Notes: generated from the letters alone by a model not told the origin. 64,000 bases of DNA from Sphingomonas sp. ERG5 (GCF_000803065.1 NZ_JSXI01000041.1:1-64000), one strand, 5' to 3'; positions 36,685 through 43,936 are shown, counted from the stretch's first letter. Numbers and translations: made by a program.

Positions 36685-37140
36685 TTACCGACCAAGAGCT
36701 GGCGGACATTCTTCCCAGCTGACGCCGCGGCGGCAAAGCAGCGCACACACGGTGCCGGTGATCGCAAGCGCGATTCCGGGGATGGAGACGATACCATCGG
36801 GTTCAGCGAGCCCGATGACGACCGCCATCGATAATGCGCCGGCCAATCCCCAACTGACCGGCAATTGCATGCCCGGGTTATGGCTGCCCAGCCACATCAT
36901 CGCCCTGAGCCCGATAAGGTTCGGCAGGATGGAGAAGAGCGCGCCGCCGGCGATACAGAACATCGCCAGCGGCAGGAGTGCGGCGATCCAGTTCCAGTCG
37001 TCCGGCAACTGCACAGGCGCATTCATGTCCGTCGACCAGGTGACGATGCCCAGGCTGATCACGTAGATCGGACCGGCCAAAAGAGTCGCCTGCGCAAAAC
37101 CGTGATAGCTTGTCGCCGAACGATGACGAATGGGCATCAT
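36685..37140 (-). CDS. membrane protein, paralogue of the previous gene (151 aa)
   Basis: ATG at 37140 (another at 37137), with GGAGA upstream. Four hydrophobic segments: TLLAGPIYVISLGIVTW, WIAALLPLAMFCIAGGALFS, LPVSWGLAGALSMAVVIGLA, and IPGIALAITGTVCALLC, then CRRGVSWEECPPALGR. The tail matches its neighbour almost residue by residue, and the DNA over the last 60 bases of the two genes is clearly alike, showing a tandem duplication. Function is unknown. Gap to the downstream paralogue is about 40 bases, so they are probably cotranscribed. Confidence 0.7.
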   Translation of the reverse strand: MMPIRHRSATSYHGFAQATLLAGPIYVISLGIVTWSTDMNAPVQLPDDWNWIAALLPLAMFCIAGGALFSILPNLIGLRAMMWLGSHNPGMQLPVSWGLAGALSMAVVIGLAEPDGIVSIPGIALAITGTVCALLCRRGVSWEECPPALGR

Positions 37141-37206
37141 CACTCTCCAGATCTGAGGGGGCGGGGCGGCAAGATCGCCCCGCCCGAACTGCTCATCCCG
37201 AATTGC

Positions 37207-37587
37207 TCATGCGGGCTGTTGCGCGCCATTCCCCGGTTCGTTCAGCCAGCCATTCACCTTGCGGCCGAACTGCGCGATCGCGCCCATGTTGAAGAAGTGC
37301 ATCGCGCCCAGCACCACGACCGCGAGGCCGACCTTGCCGCTGAGGAAGCGGATCGCGCCGGTCAGCGTGGTCGGTTCGTTGCCGAGGCTGAGCGTCAGGG
37401 TGATGAAGCCGATATTGATGAGGTAGAAGCCGACCACCAGCAAATGGTTGGTGGATCGCGCCAGCACTTCATTCTGGCCGAAGCACTGGATCAGGAACAC
37501 GACGCCATTTTTCGATAAGGTGCGCGCGACCCAGATGGTGATGGCGATCGTGATGACGAGGTACAGAGCATAGATTGTCTCGACCAT
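37207..37587 (-). CDS. small membrane protein under putative GbsR-type control (126 aa)
   Basis: Three or four hydrophobic segments: YALYLVITIAITIWVARTLS, LLVVGFYLINIGFITLTLSL, KVGLAVVVLGAMHFFNMGAI. The start is at ATG 37587 with AGAAAGGAACGAACC upstream. A 20-bp dyad at 37613-37632, 26 bases before the start, nearly copies the one upstream of the regulator gene at 37676-38218. The regulator probably controls this gene. I do not recognise the family and no catalytic motif is visible; a small transporter or membrane stress protein are among the possibilities. Confidence 0.78.
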   Translation of the reverse strand: MVETIYALYLVITIAITIWVARTLSKNGVVFLIQCFGQNEVLARSTNHLLVVGFYLINIGFITLTLSLGNEPTTLTGAIRFLSGKVGLAVVVLGAMHFFNMGAIAQFGRKVNGWLNEPGNGAQQPA

Positions 37588-37612
37588 GGTTCGTTCCTTT
37601 CTCGTATCTGAA

Positions 37613-37632
37613 GTTTCTGTAATTTAAGAAAT
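37613..37632. promoter_or_regulatory. putative operator 2 of the GbsR-type regulator
   Basis: GTTTCTGTAATTTAAGAAAT forms an imperfect dyad and differs from the perfect dyad at 38228-38247 (ATTTCTGTTATTTCAGAAAT) at only three positions. It lies 26 bases upstream of the 126-residue membrane protein start. Two AT-rich, near-identical dyads in such GC-rich DNA are unlikely by chance. Confidence 0.65.
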
Positions 37633-37675
37633 ATCCGGGCGCGCTTATGGGGGGAGAGGAGGCATGATTGTCTCC

Positions 37676-38218
37676 TCAGTCCTTGGATTTGCCGGGAATG
37701 AACCGAGCGACCTTGCCGCCGAGCTTCATCAGCGTGACCAAAGTCGGTTTGGGCAGGACGCGGACCTGTTCGTACCAGGTCCCGAGCGTCGAGAGGAATT
37801 CATGCATCCGGGTGATGCGCTCGCGGACATGGTCTGGCGCCTTGCCGTCGGCCTTCAGTCGTTCGGATAATTGGCCCATCAGCGCGATCGTCGGGTCGAT
37901 CTCGCGCCGCTTGCGTTCAGCGGCGATGCGCATGAGCATTTCCCATAAATCGGTCTCGGCGGTGAAATGGTCGCGCCTGTCGCCCTCGACATGGACGCGG
38001 CGGACGATGCCATAGCCCTGCAATTCCTTGAGCGCGGTCGAGACGTTTGAGCGGGCCAGCACCAATGTCTCGACGATCTCCTCGGCGTGCATCGGGCGGT
38101 CGGACAGATAGAGCAATGCGTGGATCTGCGCGACCGAGCGATTGACGCCCCAATGCGTGCCCATCTCTCCCCAATGCAGGATGAAGGCCTTGACGTCGGG
38201 ATGCTCGCTTATCTGCAT
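37676..38218 (-). CDS. GbsR/MarR family transcriptional regulator
   Basis: The 180-residue protein has a winged helix (AQIHALLYLSDRPMHAEEIV, ETLVLARSNVSTALKELQGY GIVRRVHVEGDRRDHF) of the GbsR type, beginning HWGEMGTHWGVNRSVAQIHA. GbsR regulators of Bacillus respond to glycine betaine or choline; the ligand here is unknown. A C-terminal helical region (RERITRMHEFLSTLGTWYEQ) serves dimerisation. The dyad 10 bases upstream of its start suggests autoregulation, and the matching dyad before the next gene suggests control of the membrane protein. Confidence 0.86.
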   Translation of the reverse strand: MQISEHPDVKAFILHWGEMGTHWGVNRSVAQIHALLYLSDRPMHAEEIVETLVLARSNVSTALKELQGYGIVRRVHVEGDRRDHFTAETDLWEMLMRIAAERKRREIDPTIALMGQLSERLKADGKAPDHVRERITRMHEFLSTLGTWYEQVRVLPKPTLVTLMKLGGKVARFIPGKSKD

Positions 38219-38227
38219 GTGTCTTTC

Positions 38228-38247
38228 ATTTCTGTTATTTCAGAAAT
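38228..38247. promoter_or_regulatory. putative operator 1 of the GbsR-type regulator
   Basis: ATTTCTG-TTATTT-CAGAAAT is a perfect dyad with 7-base arms, 10 bases upstream of the regulator's ATG. A near copy stands before the neighbouring membrane-protein gene. Placement over the likely promoter or start region fits negative autoregulation. Confidence 0.7.
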
Positions 38248-38308
38248 ACAGGATGTGAGCGGGTGGGTCAAGGGGCGGCTGGATTGGAAGAACCGACCTT
38301 CTTTAAAC

Positions 38309-38393
38309 CGTCATCCCCGCGAAAGCGGGGATCCCGCTACCTTGCCCCACACCCAGAAGAAGAAGCGGGATCCCCGCTTTCGCGGGGATGACG
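38309..38393. repeat. dispersed palindromic repeat family A, copy 4
   Basis: CGTCATCCCCGCGAAAGCGG begins a left arm that is mirrored by the right arm ending GCGGGGATGACG; the centre contains CTTGCCCCACACCCAGAAGA. It lies between the divergent regulator gene and the asd leader and matches copy 1 at 10921-11004 over both arms. Confidence 0.8.
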
Positions 38394-38432
38394 GTTGCGA
38401 AAGGATATCGATCTCCCACTCTGGCCACGCCG

Positions 38433-38461
38433 TTGTTGCCTTATTCACGTTCGCCTGATAG
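38433..38461 (+). promoter_or_regulatory. possible promoter of the asd leader
   Basis: TTGTTG (38433-38438) and TGATAG (38456-38461) are separated by 17 bases. Both boxes are weak matches to the sigma-70 consensus. If used, transcription would begin within a few bases of the leader peptide's ATG at 38471, giving a nearly leaderless peptide, as known for some alphaproteobacterial trpL genes. Confidence 0.3.
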
Positions 38462-38470
38462 CCGGCGCCT

Positions 38471-38545
38471 ATGTCGATGATGATCAACACCATGAGCATT
38501 ACCAAAACGACCGCGAAAGCGGGCGTTCTCTGGTGCGCGTGGTGA
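38471..38545 (+). CDS. putative leader peptide upstream of asd (24 aa)
   Basis: The frame reads MSMMINTMSITKTTAKAGVL followed by WCAW and a stop. Of the first 14 codons, four are Met, three Thr-family near the end plus one at position 7, two Ile and one Lys (a second Lys follows): these are the end products of the aspartate pathway, whose shared enzyme Asd is encoded 95 bases downstream. The stop codon touches the strand GATCCCC (38544-38550), which can pair with GGGGTC in the following hairpin. No ribosome binding site is evident; see the possible promoter. Too short for standard gene finders. Confidence 0.55.
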   Translation: MSMMINTMSITKTTAKAGVLWCAW

Positions 38546-38591
38546 TCCCCACGACATAGCAACAGAGACCCCGCCGGGAACGGACGGGGTC
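38544..38591 (+). promoter_or_regulatory. putative attenuator with alternative hairpins before asd
   Basis: GACCCCG (38567-38573) pairs perfectly with CGGGGTC (38585-38591). The right strand can instead pair with GATCCC (38544-38549, one G-U). A ribosome at the leader stop would cover the latter and favour the downstream hairpin; one stalled on Met, Thr or Ile codons would not. This is the logic of ribosome-mediated attenuation. Against it: no U-run follows the hairpin. Confidence 0.45.
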
Positions 38592-38639
38592 GCAAACCAG
38601 CAGCCAACGCCGTCCTCCCGCATCAAGGAAGGAAGCGTT

Positions 38640-39704
38640 ATGCCGAACGAACTACCCAATTCCACCCTGGTCCAACCGGTCGCCGACTCCGTCGGTGTGC
38701 CGGTGATCGCGATCGTCGGCGCGACCGGCGCGGTCGGCATCGAGCTGATGCACTGTCTCGAAAAGCGCGATTTTCCCGTTGGCTCGCTGCGCTTGCTGGC
38801 GTCGGCGCGATCGGCCGGGCGCAGCCTGGCGTACGGTATTCATGCGGTACAGGTCGAGGAACTGCGCGACGACAGTTTCGCGGGTGTCGATGTCGCGCTG
38901 TTCTCGGCCGGCGCCTCGATCTCGCGCCGTTATGCGCCGATTGCGGTCGCCGCGGGGGCGATGGTGGTCGATAACAGCTCGGCGTTCCGCATGGACGCCG
39001 ATGTCCCGCTGGTCGTGCCCGAGGTCAATGGCGCCACGCTTGCCGGGCATCGCGGCATCGTCGCCAATCCAAATTGCGTCGCGGCGATCATGACCATGGC
39101 GCTGGCGCCGCTGCATCGCGCCGTGCCGATCCGGCGCGTGCATGCGGCGACCTATCAATCCGCATCGGGCGCGGGTGCGGCAGCGATGGAGGAATTGCGG
39201 CAGGCGACCGCCGCACATCTCGACGGGCTTCCGTTTGAACATAAGGTGCTGCCGCATCCCTATGCCTTCAACCTGTTCAGCCATAATGCCGATGTCGATG
39301 GCGAGAGCGGCTATAATGGCGAGGAGTTGAAGGCCGTCGCGGAGACCCGGCGGATTCTCGATACCCCGGATCTGCCGATCGGCATTACCTGCGTTCGGGT
39401 GCCGGTGCTGCGCGCGCACTCGATCGCGCTTAGCGTCGAGTTCGAGCGTCAGGTTTCACCGGACGAAGCGCGCGCATGGCTGGCCGCCGCGCCGGGCGTT
39501 CGCGTGGTGGATGACCGTGCCGCCAATCATTTCCCGATGCCGTCGGAAGCAAGTGGTGTCGACGACGTGCTGGTCGGGCGGATTCGCACTGACCTGGGCG
39601 ATCCGTCCGGGCGGTCGATCGCGTTGTTCGTGTCGGGCGACCAGTTGCTGAAGGGCGCGGCGCTGAACGCGGTGCAGATATTGGAGCGCTTGCTGGGGCG
39701 CTGA
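38640..39704 (+). CDS. asd: aspartate-semialdehyde dehydrogenase
   Basis: Asd reduces aspartyl phosphate to the semialdehyde, the branch point to lysine, threonine, methionine and isoleucine. The 354-residue protein has the NADP motif VIAIVGATGAVGIELMHCLE, SAGASISRRYAPIAV, the active-site Cys in GIVANPNCVAAIMTMALAPL and the His in CVRVPVLRAHSIALSVEFER. AAGGAAGGAAGCGTT precedes the ATG. The N-terminus is about 20 residues longer than in shorter homologues. A putative attenuator precedes it. A long hairpin follows at 39717. Confidence 0.93.
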   Translation: MPNELPNSTLVQPVADSVGVPVIAIVGATGAVGIELMHCLEKRDFPVGSLRLLASARSAGRSLAYGIHAVQVEELRDDSFAGVDVALFSAGASISRRYAPIAVAAGAMVVDNSSAFRMDADVPLVVPEVNGATLAGHRGIVANPNCVAAIMTMALAPLHRAVPIRRVHAATYQSASGAGAAAMEELRQATAAHLDGLPFEHKVLPHPYAFNLFSHNADVDGESGYNGEELKAVAETRRILDTPDLPIGITCVRVPVLRAHSIALSVEFERQVSPDEARAWLAAAPGVRVVDDRAANHFPMPSEASGVDDVLVGRIRTDLGDPSGRSIALFVSGDQLLKGAALNAVQILERLLGR

Positions 39705-39716
39705 TCCTCTTTGCCC

Positions 39717-39758
39717 ATGTCGCATGGCGCGGCCCGTCAAGGGTTCGCCATGCGACAT
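39717..39758. terminator. long hairpin after asd
   Basis: ATGTCGCATGGCG (39717-39729) and CGCCATGCGACAT (39746-39758) form a perfect 13-bp stem with a 16-nt loop, 12 bases after the asd stop. No U-run follows, so it may be Rho-assisted or protect the 3' end. Confidence 0.55.
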
Positions 39759-39817
39759 AAACCGATGGGCGATCATGTGCGCTATGCTTCACCTTGGATC
39801 CAGCAAGGGAGAGCAGC

Positions 39818-40207
39818 ATGATCGACCATATCGGCCTCGCCGTAACCGACATTGCCCGGTCGCGGGCCTTTTACGAGGCGGCGCTAGCCCCGCTCGGCAT
39901 CCGCACCATCGAGGTGATCGACCCGAGCCAGACCGAAAGCGGCGGCACGGCGGTGATGATGGGCGATGACGAGATATTTTTCGTCATCGCCGACAATGAA
40001 GCGGTCGGGGAGGGGACGCATGTCGCGTTTCGCGCAGCTTCCCGCGACGAGGTCGATGCCTTTCATGCCGCCGCCATGGCTGCCGGCGGGCGCGACAACG
40101 GCGCGCCGGGGATCCGGCAGCGATATCATCCCGATTATTATGCCGCGTTCGTCCATGACCCCGATGGCATCAATGTCGAGGTGGTGTGCCATCTGCCCGA
40201 GGGTTGA
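39818..40207 (+). CDS. VOC family (glyoxalase/bleomycin-resistance fold) protein
   Basis: ATG at 39818 with AAGGGAGAGCAGC upstream. The 129-residue protein starts MIDHIGLAVTDIARSRAFYE and has the second half-motif HVAFRAASRDEVDAFHAAAM and the end FVHDPDGINVEVVCH; His and Glu metal ligands are at the expected places (H4, E in NVEVV). VOC proteins include glyoxalases and dioxygenases; this short form is usually annotated only by fold. It lies alone. Confidence 0.88.
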   Translation: MIDHIGLAVTDIARSRAFYEAALAPLGIRTIEVIDPSQTESGGTAVMMGDDEIFFVIADNEAVGEGTHVAFRAASRDEVDAFHAAAMAAGGRDNGAPGIRQRYHPDYYAAFVHDPDGINVEVVCHLPEG

Positions 40208-40274
40208 CGCGGCGGCGGGACCGGCAGACGACGGAGTGGGCTGACAGCGGCGCGTGATGCGATACAAGGTGATC

Positions 40275-40916
40275 ATGTCGAACCGCCTTCTTTTCACCGC
40301 CGCGCTCATCGCCGGGACAAGCTATTATTTCGTCGATCATGTCCTGGCGCCCGGGACTGCGGCGATCGTCTGGAAAGGCGCGGGCGTCGGCCTGCTCGCC
40401 TTATGGGCGGCGACACAGGCGCGCGATCGTGCCGGCTGGCTGATCACTGTGGTGCTGGCGCTCGGCGCGCTGGGCGATGTGCTGCTTGAAACCTCGGGAC
40501 TGACGGTCGGCGCGCTGGCATTCCTGGCCGGTCATCTCGTTGCGGTCGCTCTGTATCTCACGCATCGCCGCGCGACCGGTGCCACGGATTGGGCGGTCGC
40601 AGCGGTCGTGCTGGTTGCGACACCGGTCGCGGCGTGGCTGCTGCCGACCGATCGCAGCGCGGCGCCGGGTATTGCGCTTTATGCGACCGGTCTTGGCGCG
40701 ATGGCGGCGAGTGCGTGGCTCAGCCGCTTTCCCCGCACTTATGTCGGCCTTGGGGCATTGCTGTTCGTGCTTTCCGACTTGCTGATTTTCTCCCGGATCG
40801 GTCCGTTGTCGGCATCGCCCATTCCCAACTTCCTCATCTGGCCGACCTATTTCGGCGGCCAGGCGCTGATCGCCTGGGGCGTGGTCGCGGCGCTGGATCG
40901 CACGAGGCCGACATGA
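40275..40916 (+). CDS. YhhN family membrane protein (lysoplasmalogenase-like)
   Basis: The 213-residue protein has about eight hydrophobic segments, with ITVVLALGALGDVLLETSGL and VGALAFLAGHLVAVALYLTH carrying the Gly/Asp motif, and YVGLGALLFVLSDLLIFSRI. Mammalian and Legionella YhhN-family members hydrolyse the vinyl ether of lysoplasmalogens; bacterial function is mostly untested. The last codons overlap the DUF488 start (ATGA). Start at 40275 is chosen for MSNRLLFTAALIAG; alternatives lie 18-21 bases upstream. Confidence 0.85.
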   Translation: MSNRLLFTAALIAGTSYYFVDHVLAPGTAAIVWKGAGVGLLALWAATQARDRAGWLITVVLALGALGDVLLETSGLTVGALAFLAGHLVAVALYLTHRRATGATDWAVAAVVLVATPVAAWLLPTDRSAAPGIALYATGLGAMAASAWLSRFPRTYVGLGALLFVLSDLLIFSRIGPLSASPIPNFLIWPTYFGGQALIAWGVVAALDRTRPT

Positions 40917-41344
40917 AGATCTTCACCATCGGCTATGAAGCCACGACGATGGGCGATTTCCTTGCCGCGCTGACCGGTGCCGGAGTCGAGCGGATAATCG
41001 ATGTGCGCGCCGTGCCGCTGTCGCGGCGTCCGGGCTTTTCGAAGAATGTCCTTGCCGCGTCGCTCGCCGAAGCGGGCATCGGCTATGTCCATCTGAGGGC
41101 GCTGGGTACGCCCAAGCCAGGCCGCGATGCGGCAAAGAAGGGCGATGTCGCGACCCTGAAGGCGATCTATGCCGCACAGCTCGATCTGCCCGAAGCACAG
41201 GTCCAGGCGGCGCAGATGCTTGAACTTGCCGCCGAGAAACCCTCGGCCCTGCTGTGTTTCGAGCGCGATCCCTGCCATTGTCACCGCACCTTGCTGCTCG
41301 ATGCGGTGGGCGAGGGCGCTGAGGTGGTCGACCTTTATCCGTGA
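40913..41344 (+). CDS. DUF488 family protein
   Basis: The 143-residue protein begins MKIFTIGYEATTMGDFLAAL and has the family blocks IIDVRAVPLSRRPGFSKNVL, YVHLRALGTPKPGRD and the C-terminal CFERDPCHCHRTLLLDAV, where the Cys/His cluster could bind metal. The role of DUF488 is not established; it is often found near DNA repair or stress genes. It overlaps the upstream YhhN gene by four bases and the downstream ATPase gene by four (GTGA). Confidence 0.88.
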   Translation: MKIFTIGYEATTMGDFLAALTGAGVERIIDVRAVPLSRRPGFSKNVLAASLAEAGIGYVHLRALGTPKPGRDAAKKGDVATLKAIYAAQLDLPEAQVQAAQMLELAAEKPSALLCFERDPCHCHRTLLLDAVGEGAEVVDLYP

Positions 41345-42492
41345 TCCACACGCTGGCGGTCTCCGGCTATCGCTCGCTGCGCGATGTGACCCTCGCCTTG
41401 GGCGAGGTGACCATCGTCACCGGAGCCAATGGCAGCGGCAAATCGAGCCTGTATCGGGCACTGCGCCTGTTGTCGGATGTCGCGCAAGGGCGGGTGATCG
41501 CGTCGCTTGCGGCGGAAGGCGGGCTGGCCTCGACGCTCTGGGCCGGGCCGGAGCGCTTCAGCCGGGAGATGAAAGCCGGAACGCAGCCAGTCCAGGGCGT
41601 CGTGCGTGACGGACCGGTCAGCCTGAAGCTCGGCTTTGCCGGGGACGACCTTGGTTATGCGATCGATCTCGGCCTGCCGATTCCGTCGCTGTCGCGCTTT
41701 GCCGCCGATCCCGAGATCAAGGTCGAGGCCGTGTGGAACGGGGCGGTCTTGCGGCCGGCGATGCTGGTGGCGGAACGGCGCGGACCAACCGCGCGCATTC
41801 GCGGCGAGCGTAGCGGCCAATGGCAGAACAGCCGCACGGGATTGTCGTCGTTCGACTCGATGGTCACCCAGTGCGCCGACCCAGGCGATGGCCTTGAACT
41901 GCTGATGCTCCGCGAACGGATGCGGCGCTGGCGCTTCTATGACGATTTGCGCACTGACCGCGCCGCGCCTGCGCGTCGTCCACAGGTCGGCACCTTCACG
42001 CCGGTGCTGGCCGGCGACGGCAGCGACATCGCCGCCGCGATCCAGACGATCATCGAGATCGGCGACGGTGATGCGCTGCAGGACACGGTGGGCGATGCCT
42101 TTGCCGGGGCGCGGATCAGCATCGGCGCCGATTTCGGGGTCGAGATGCATCAGCACGGGCTGTTGCGACCGATGCGCGGGGCCGAATTGTCCGACGGTAC
42201 GCTGCGCTATCTGTTGCTGATGGCGGCTCTGCTGTCGCCGCGCCCGCCCGAACTGATGATCCTCAACGAGCCCGAGGCCAGCCTTCACCCCGACCTGCTG
42301 GCGCCGCTCGCGCGGTTGATCGCGCGCGCGACGCGTGATTGCCAGATCATCGTGGTGTCGCATGCCGCCGCACTGGTTGATGCGCTGGTCGAGCATGAGC
42401 TGACGCGGCAGATCGTGTTGCGCAAGGAGCTTGGCGAAACCCATGCGCAGCAACGGGATGATGCGCCGCGCTGGGCATGGCCGACGCGGTGA
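41341..42492 (+). CDS. AAA/ABC-type ATPase (RecF/SMC-like, COG4637-like)
   Basis: GTG start within the DUF488 stop. The 383-residue protein has a Walker A motif in IVTGANGSGKSSLYRALRLL (residues about 25-40), an ABC signature-like LSDGTLRYLLLMAALLS, Walker B LMILNEPEASLHPDLL (Asn replacing the usual Asp before the Glu) and the H-loop IIVVSHAAALVDALVEHELT. This is a stand-alone head ATPase like those of OLD and RecF relatives. It lacks a nuclease domain. Targets are unknown; a DNA-related role and partnership with DUF488 are inferred. Confidence 0.83.
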   Translation: MIHTLAVSGYRSLRDVTLALGEVTIVTGANGSGKSSLYRALRLLSDVAQGRVIASLAAEGGLASTLWAGPERFSREMKAGTQPVQGVVRDGPVSLKLGFAGDDLGYAIDLGLPIPSLSRFAADPEIKVEAVWNGAVLRPAMLVAERRGPTARIRGERSGQWQNSRTGLSSFDSMVTQCADPGDGLELLMLRERMRRWRFYDDLRTDRAAPARRPQVGTFTPVLAGDGSDIAAAIQTIIEIGDGDALQDTVGDAFAGARISIGADFGVEMHQHGLLRPMRGAELSDGTLRYLLLMAALLSPRPPELMILNEPEASLHPDLLAPLARLIARATRDCQIIVVSHAAALVDALVEHELTRQIVLRKELGETHAQQRDDAPRWAWPTR

Positions 42493-42542
42493 ACCTTGGC
42501 GTGGCTAACGGGTTGTTCGCAGGGAAGAGCGAAAGGGACGAC

Positions 42543-43481
42543 GTGCGCAAGCGGGCAATATTGGCATTGGCGGCTTTGTGCATGCCGGTCGCACTGACGG
42601 GCTGCGACGCTATTCAGGGCGCCGCGCAAGCCGCTCAGGGATTGGCGGCGGCGCGTGCCGGGTACAAGACACACCTTACCCAGCAGACCCGCGATGGCTC
42701 TCCGGCACCGCAACCACCGAAAGGCGTGCTCGACCTGATCCATTACACGTCCCCGGCTGGAAAGCTTGCCGCCTATCTCACGCCGCGTCCGACAGGCGGT
42801 GGCCGGCACCCGGCGATCATCTGGATCACCGGCGGCGACAGCAATTCGATCGGCAATGTCTGGGACAAGGCGGATCCGGAAAACGACCAGACCGCGGCAG
42901 CGTTTCGCAATGCCGGGATCGTGACGATGTACCCCTCGCTGCGTGGCGGCAACGACAATCCGGGTTATCGCGAAGGCTTTTACGGTGAAATCGATGATAT
43001 AATGGCGGCTGCCGATTATCTGGCGGCGCAGGATTATGTCGATCCGCAACGCATCTATCTCGGCGGACACAGTACCGGCGGCACGACGGTCCTGCTGGCG
43101 GCTGAGGTGACCAAGCGGTTTCGTGGCGTCTTTTCCTTCGGGCCGGTCGGGGAGGCCAGCGATTATGGCGGCCAGTTCTTCTATGCCGACCTGAACGATC
43201 CGACCGAGGTCAGGCTGCGCTCGCCGATCCATTGGCTTGGCTCAGTGGCAAGCCCGGTGTTCGTCTTCGAGGGCGCGGCGCAAGGAAATGTCGACTCGCT
43301 CGATGCGCTGAGCGCTGAATCCAGCAATCCGCTGCTGCATTTCTACAAGGTGCCGGGGCGCACGCATTTCAGCATCCTGGCGCCGGTCACGGCGGTCATC
43401 GCGCGCAAGATCGTCGGCGAGGCCGCCGGCAAGGGTGCGGTGTCGTTCAGCCAGGCCGAGCTGAACACGGCGCCACGCTGA
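42543..43481 (+). CDS. lipoprotein alpha/beta hydrolase
   Basis: A GTG at 42543 with AAAGGGACGAC before it gives a lipoprotein signal (VRKRAILALAALCMPVALTG followed by Cys, lipobox LTGC); the longer ATG frame overlaps the ATPase gene by 16 bases. Alpha/beta hydrolase features: HPAIIWITGGDSN, nucleophile GGHSTGGTTVLLAAE, and the acid/base region near FVFEGAAQGNVDSL and VPGRTHFSIL. It is 312 residues long, periplasmic or outer membrane. It resembles dienelactone hydrolase/prolyl oligopeptidase-like esterases. Confidence 0.82.
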   Translation: MRKRAILALAALCMPVALTGCDAIQGAAQAAQGLAAARAGYKTHLTQQTRDGSPAPQPPKGVLDLIHYTSPAGKLAAYLTPRPTGGGRHPAIIWITGGDSNSIGNVWDKADPENDQTAAAFRNAGIVTMYPSLRGGNDNPGYREGFYGEIDDIMAAADYLAAQDYVDPQRIYLGGHSTGGTTVLLAAEVTKRFRGVFSFGPVGEASDYGGQFFYADLNDPTEVRLRSPIHWLGSVASPVFVFEGAAQGNVDSLDALSAESSNPLLHFYKVPGRTHFSILAPVTAVIARKIVGEAAGKGAVSFSQAELNTAPR

Positions 43482-43548
43482 TCCGAGACATGGTCGGGTT
43501 GGCCGGAATCAGCCAGGGCGGTTTTGGGGCGAATTCATCCACCACTCC

Positions 43549-43623
43549 CGTTCGTTTCGAGGGAAGTCGAGAAACTGTGCGCGGCCTTTGTGGCTTGTTT
43601 CTCGACTTCGCTCGAAACGAACG
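43549..43623. repeat. 75-nt inverted repeat, family C
   Basis: The arms (43549-43576 and 43596-43623; CGTTCGTTTCGAGGGAAGTC at the left) are reverse complements over about 27 bases with one mismatch, around a 20-base centre. It resembles another class of sphingomonad intergenic repeat, different from families A and B. Only this copy was seen in the window. Confidence 0.7.
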
Positions 43624-43719
43624 GTGAGGGTGTTTTCGCAAAAAGGGGCCAACACGCCCGGGAATCTCGGTAACTGTTTGATATTATAAAGAAACATGGA
43701 GGCGCGTTGCGGAAGAAGG

Positions 43720-43761
43720 GGCGGGAGATACGTTACATTCCGGTGTAACATATCTCCCGCC
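43720..43761. repeat. 42-nt hairpin in the intergenic region before DUF952
   Basis: GGCGGGAGATA-C-GTTACA and TGTAAC-A-TATCTCCCGCC form an 18-position stem with a single mismatch around TTCCGG. The loop and arms are AT-richer at the centre. It is not followed by a U-run. The 570-base gap between the lipoprotein hydrolase and DUF952 holds this hairpin and the two repeat blocks but no gene that I can support. Confidence 0.6.
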
Positions 43762-43936
43762 ACTCCTCGTTGCGGTCCGATCACCAACGGCGATTCAATC
43801 ATGACACAGGATCTGGCACCTCGTCCCATGCCGGACTTGTACCGGCTCGCTCTTTCTCGGTGTCGGAAAACAGAAATTGCCGTCGCGCCATACGCGCAGG
43901 GGCTCTGGAACGGTTTCGGGCTGAGTGATCCCCCTT

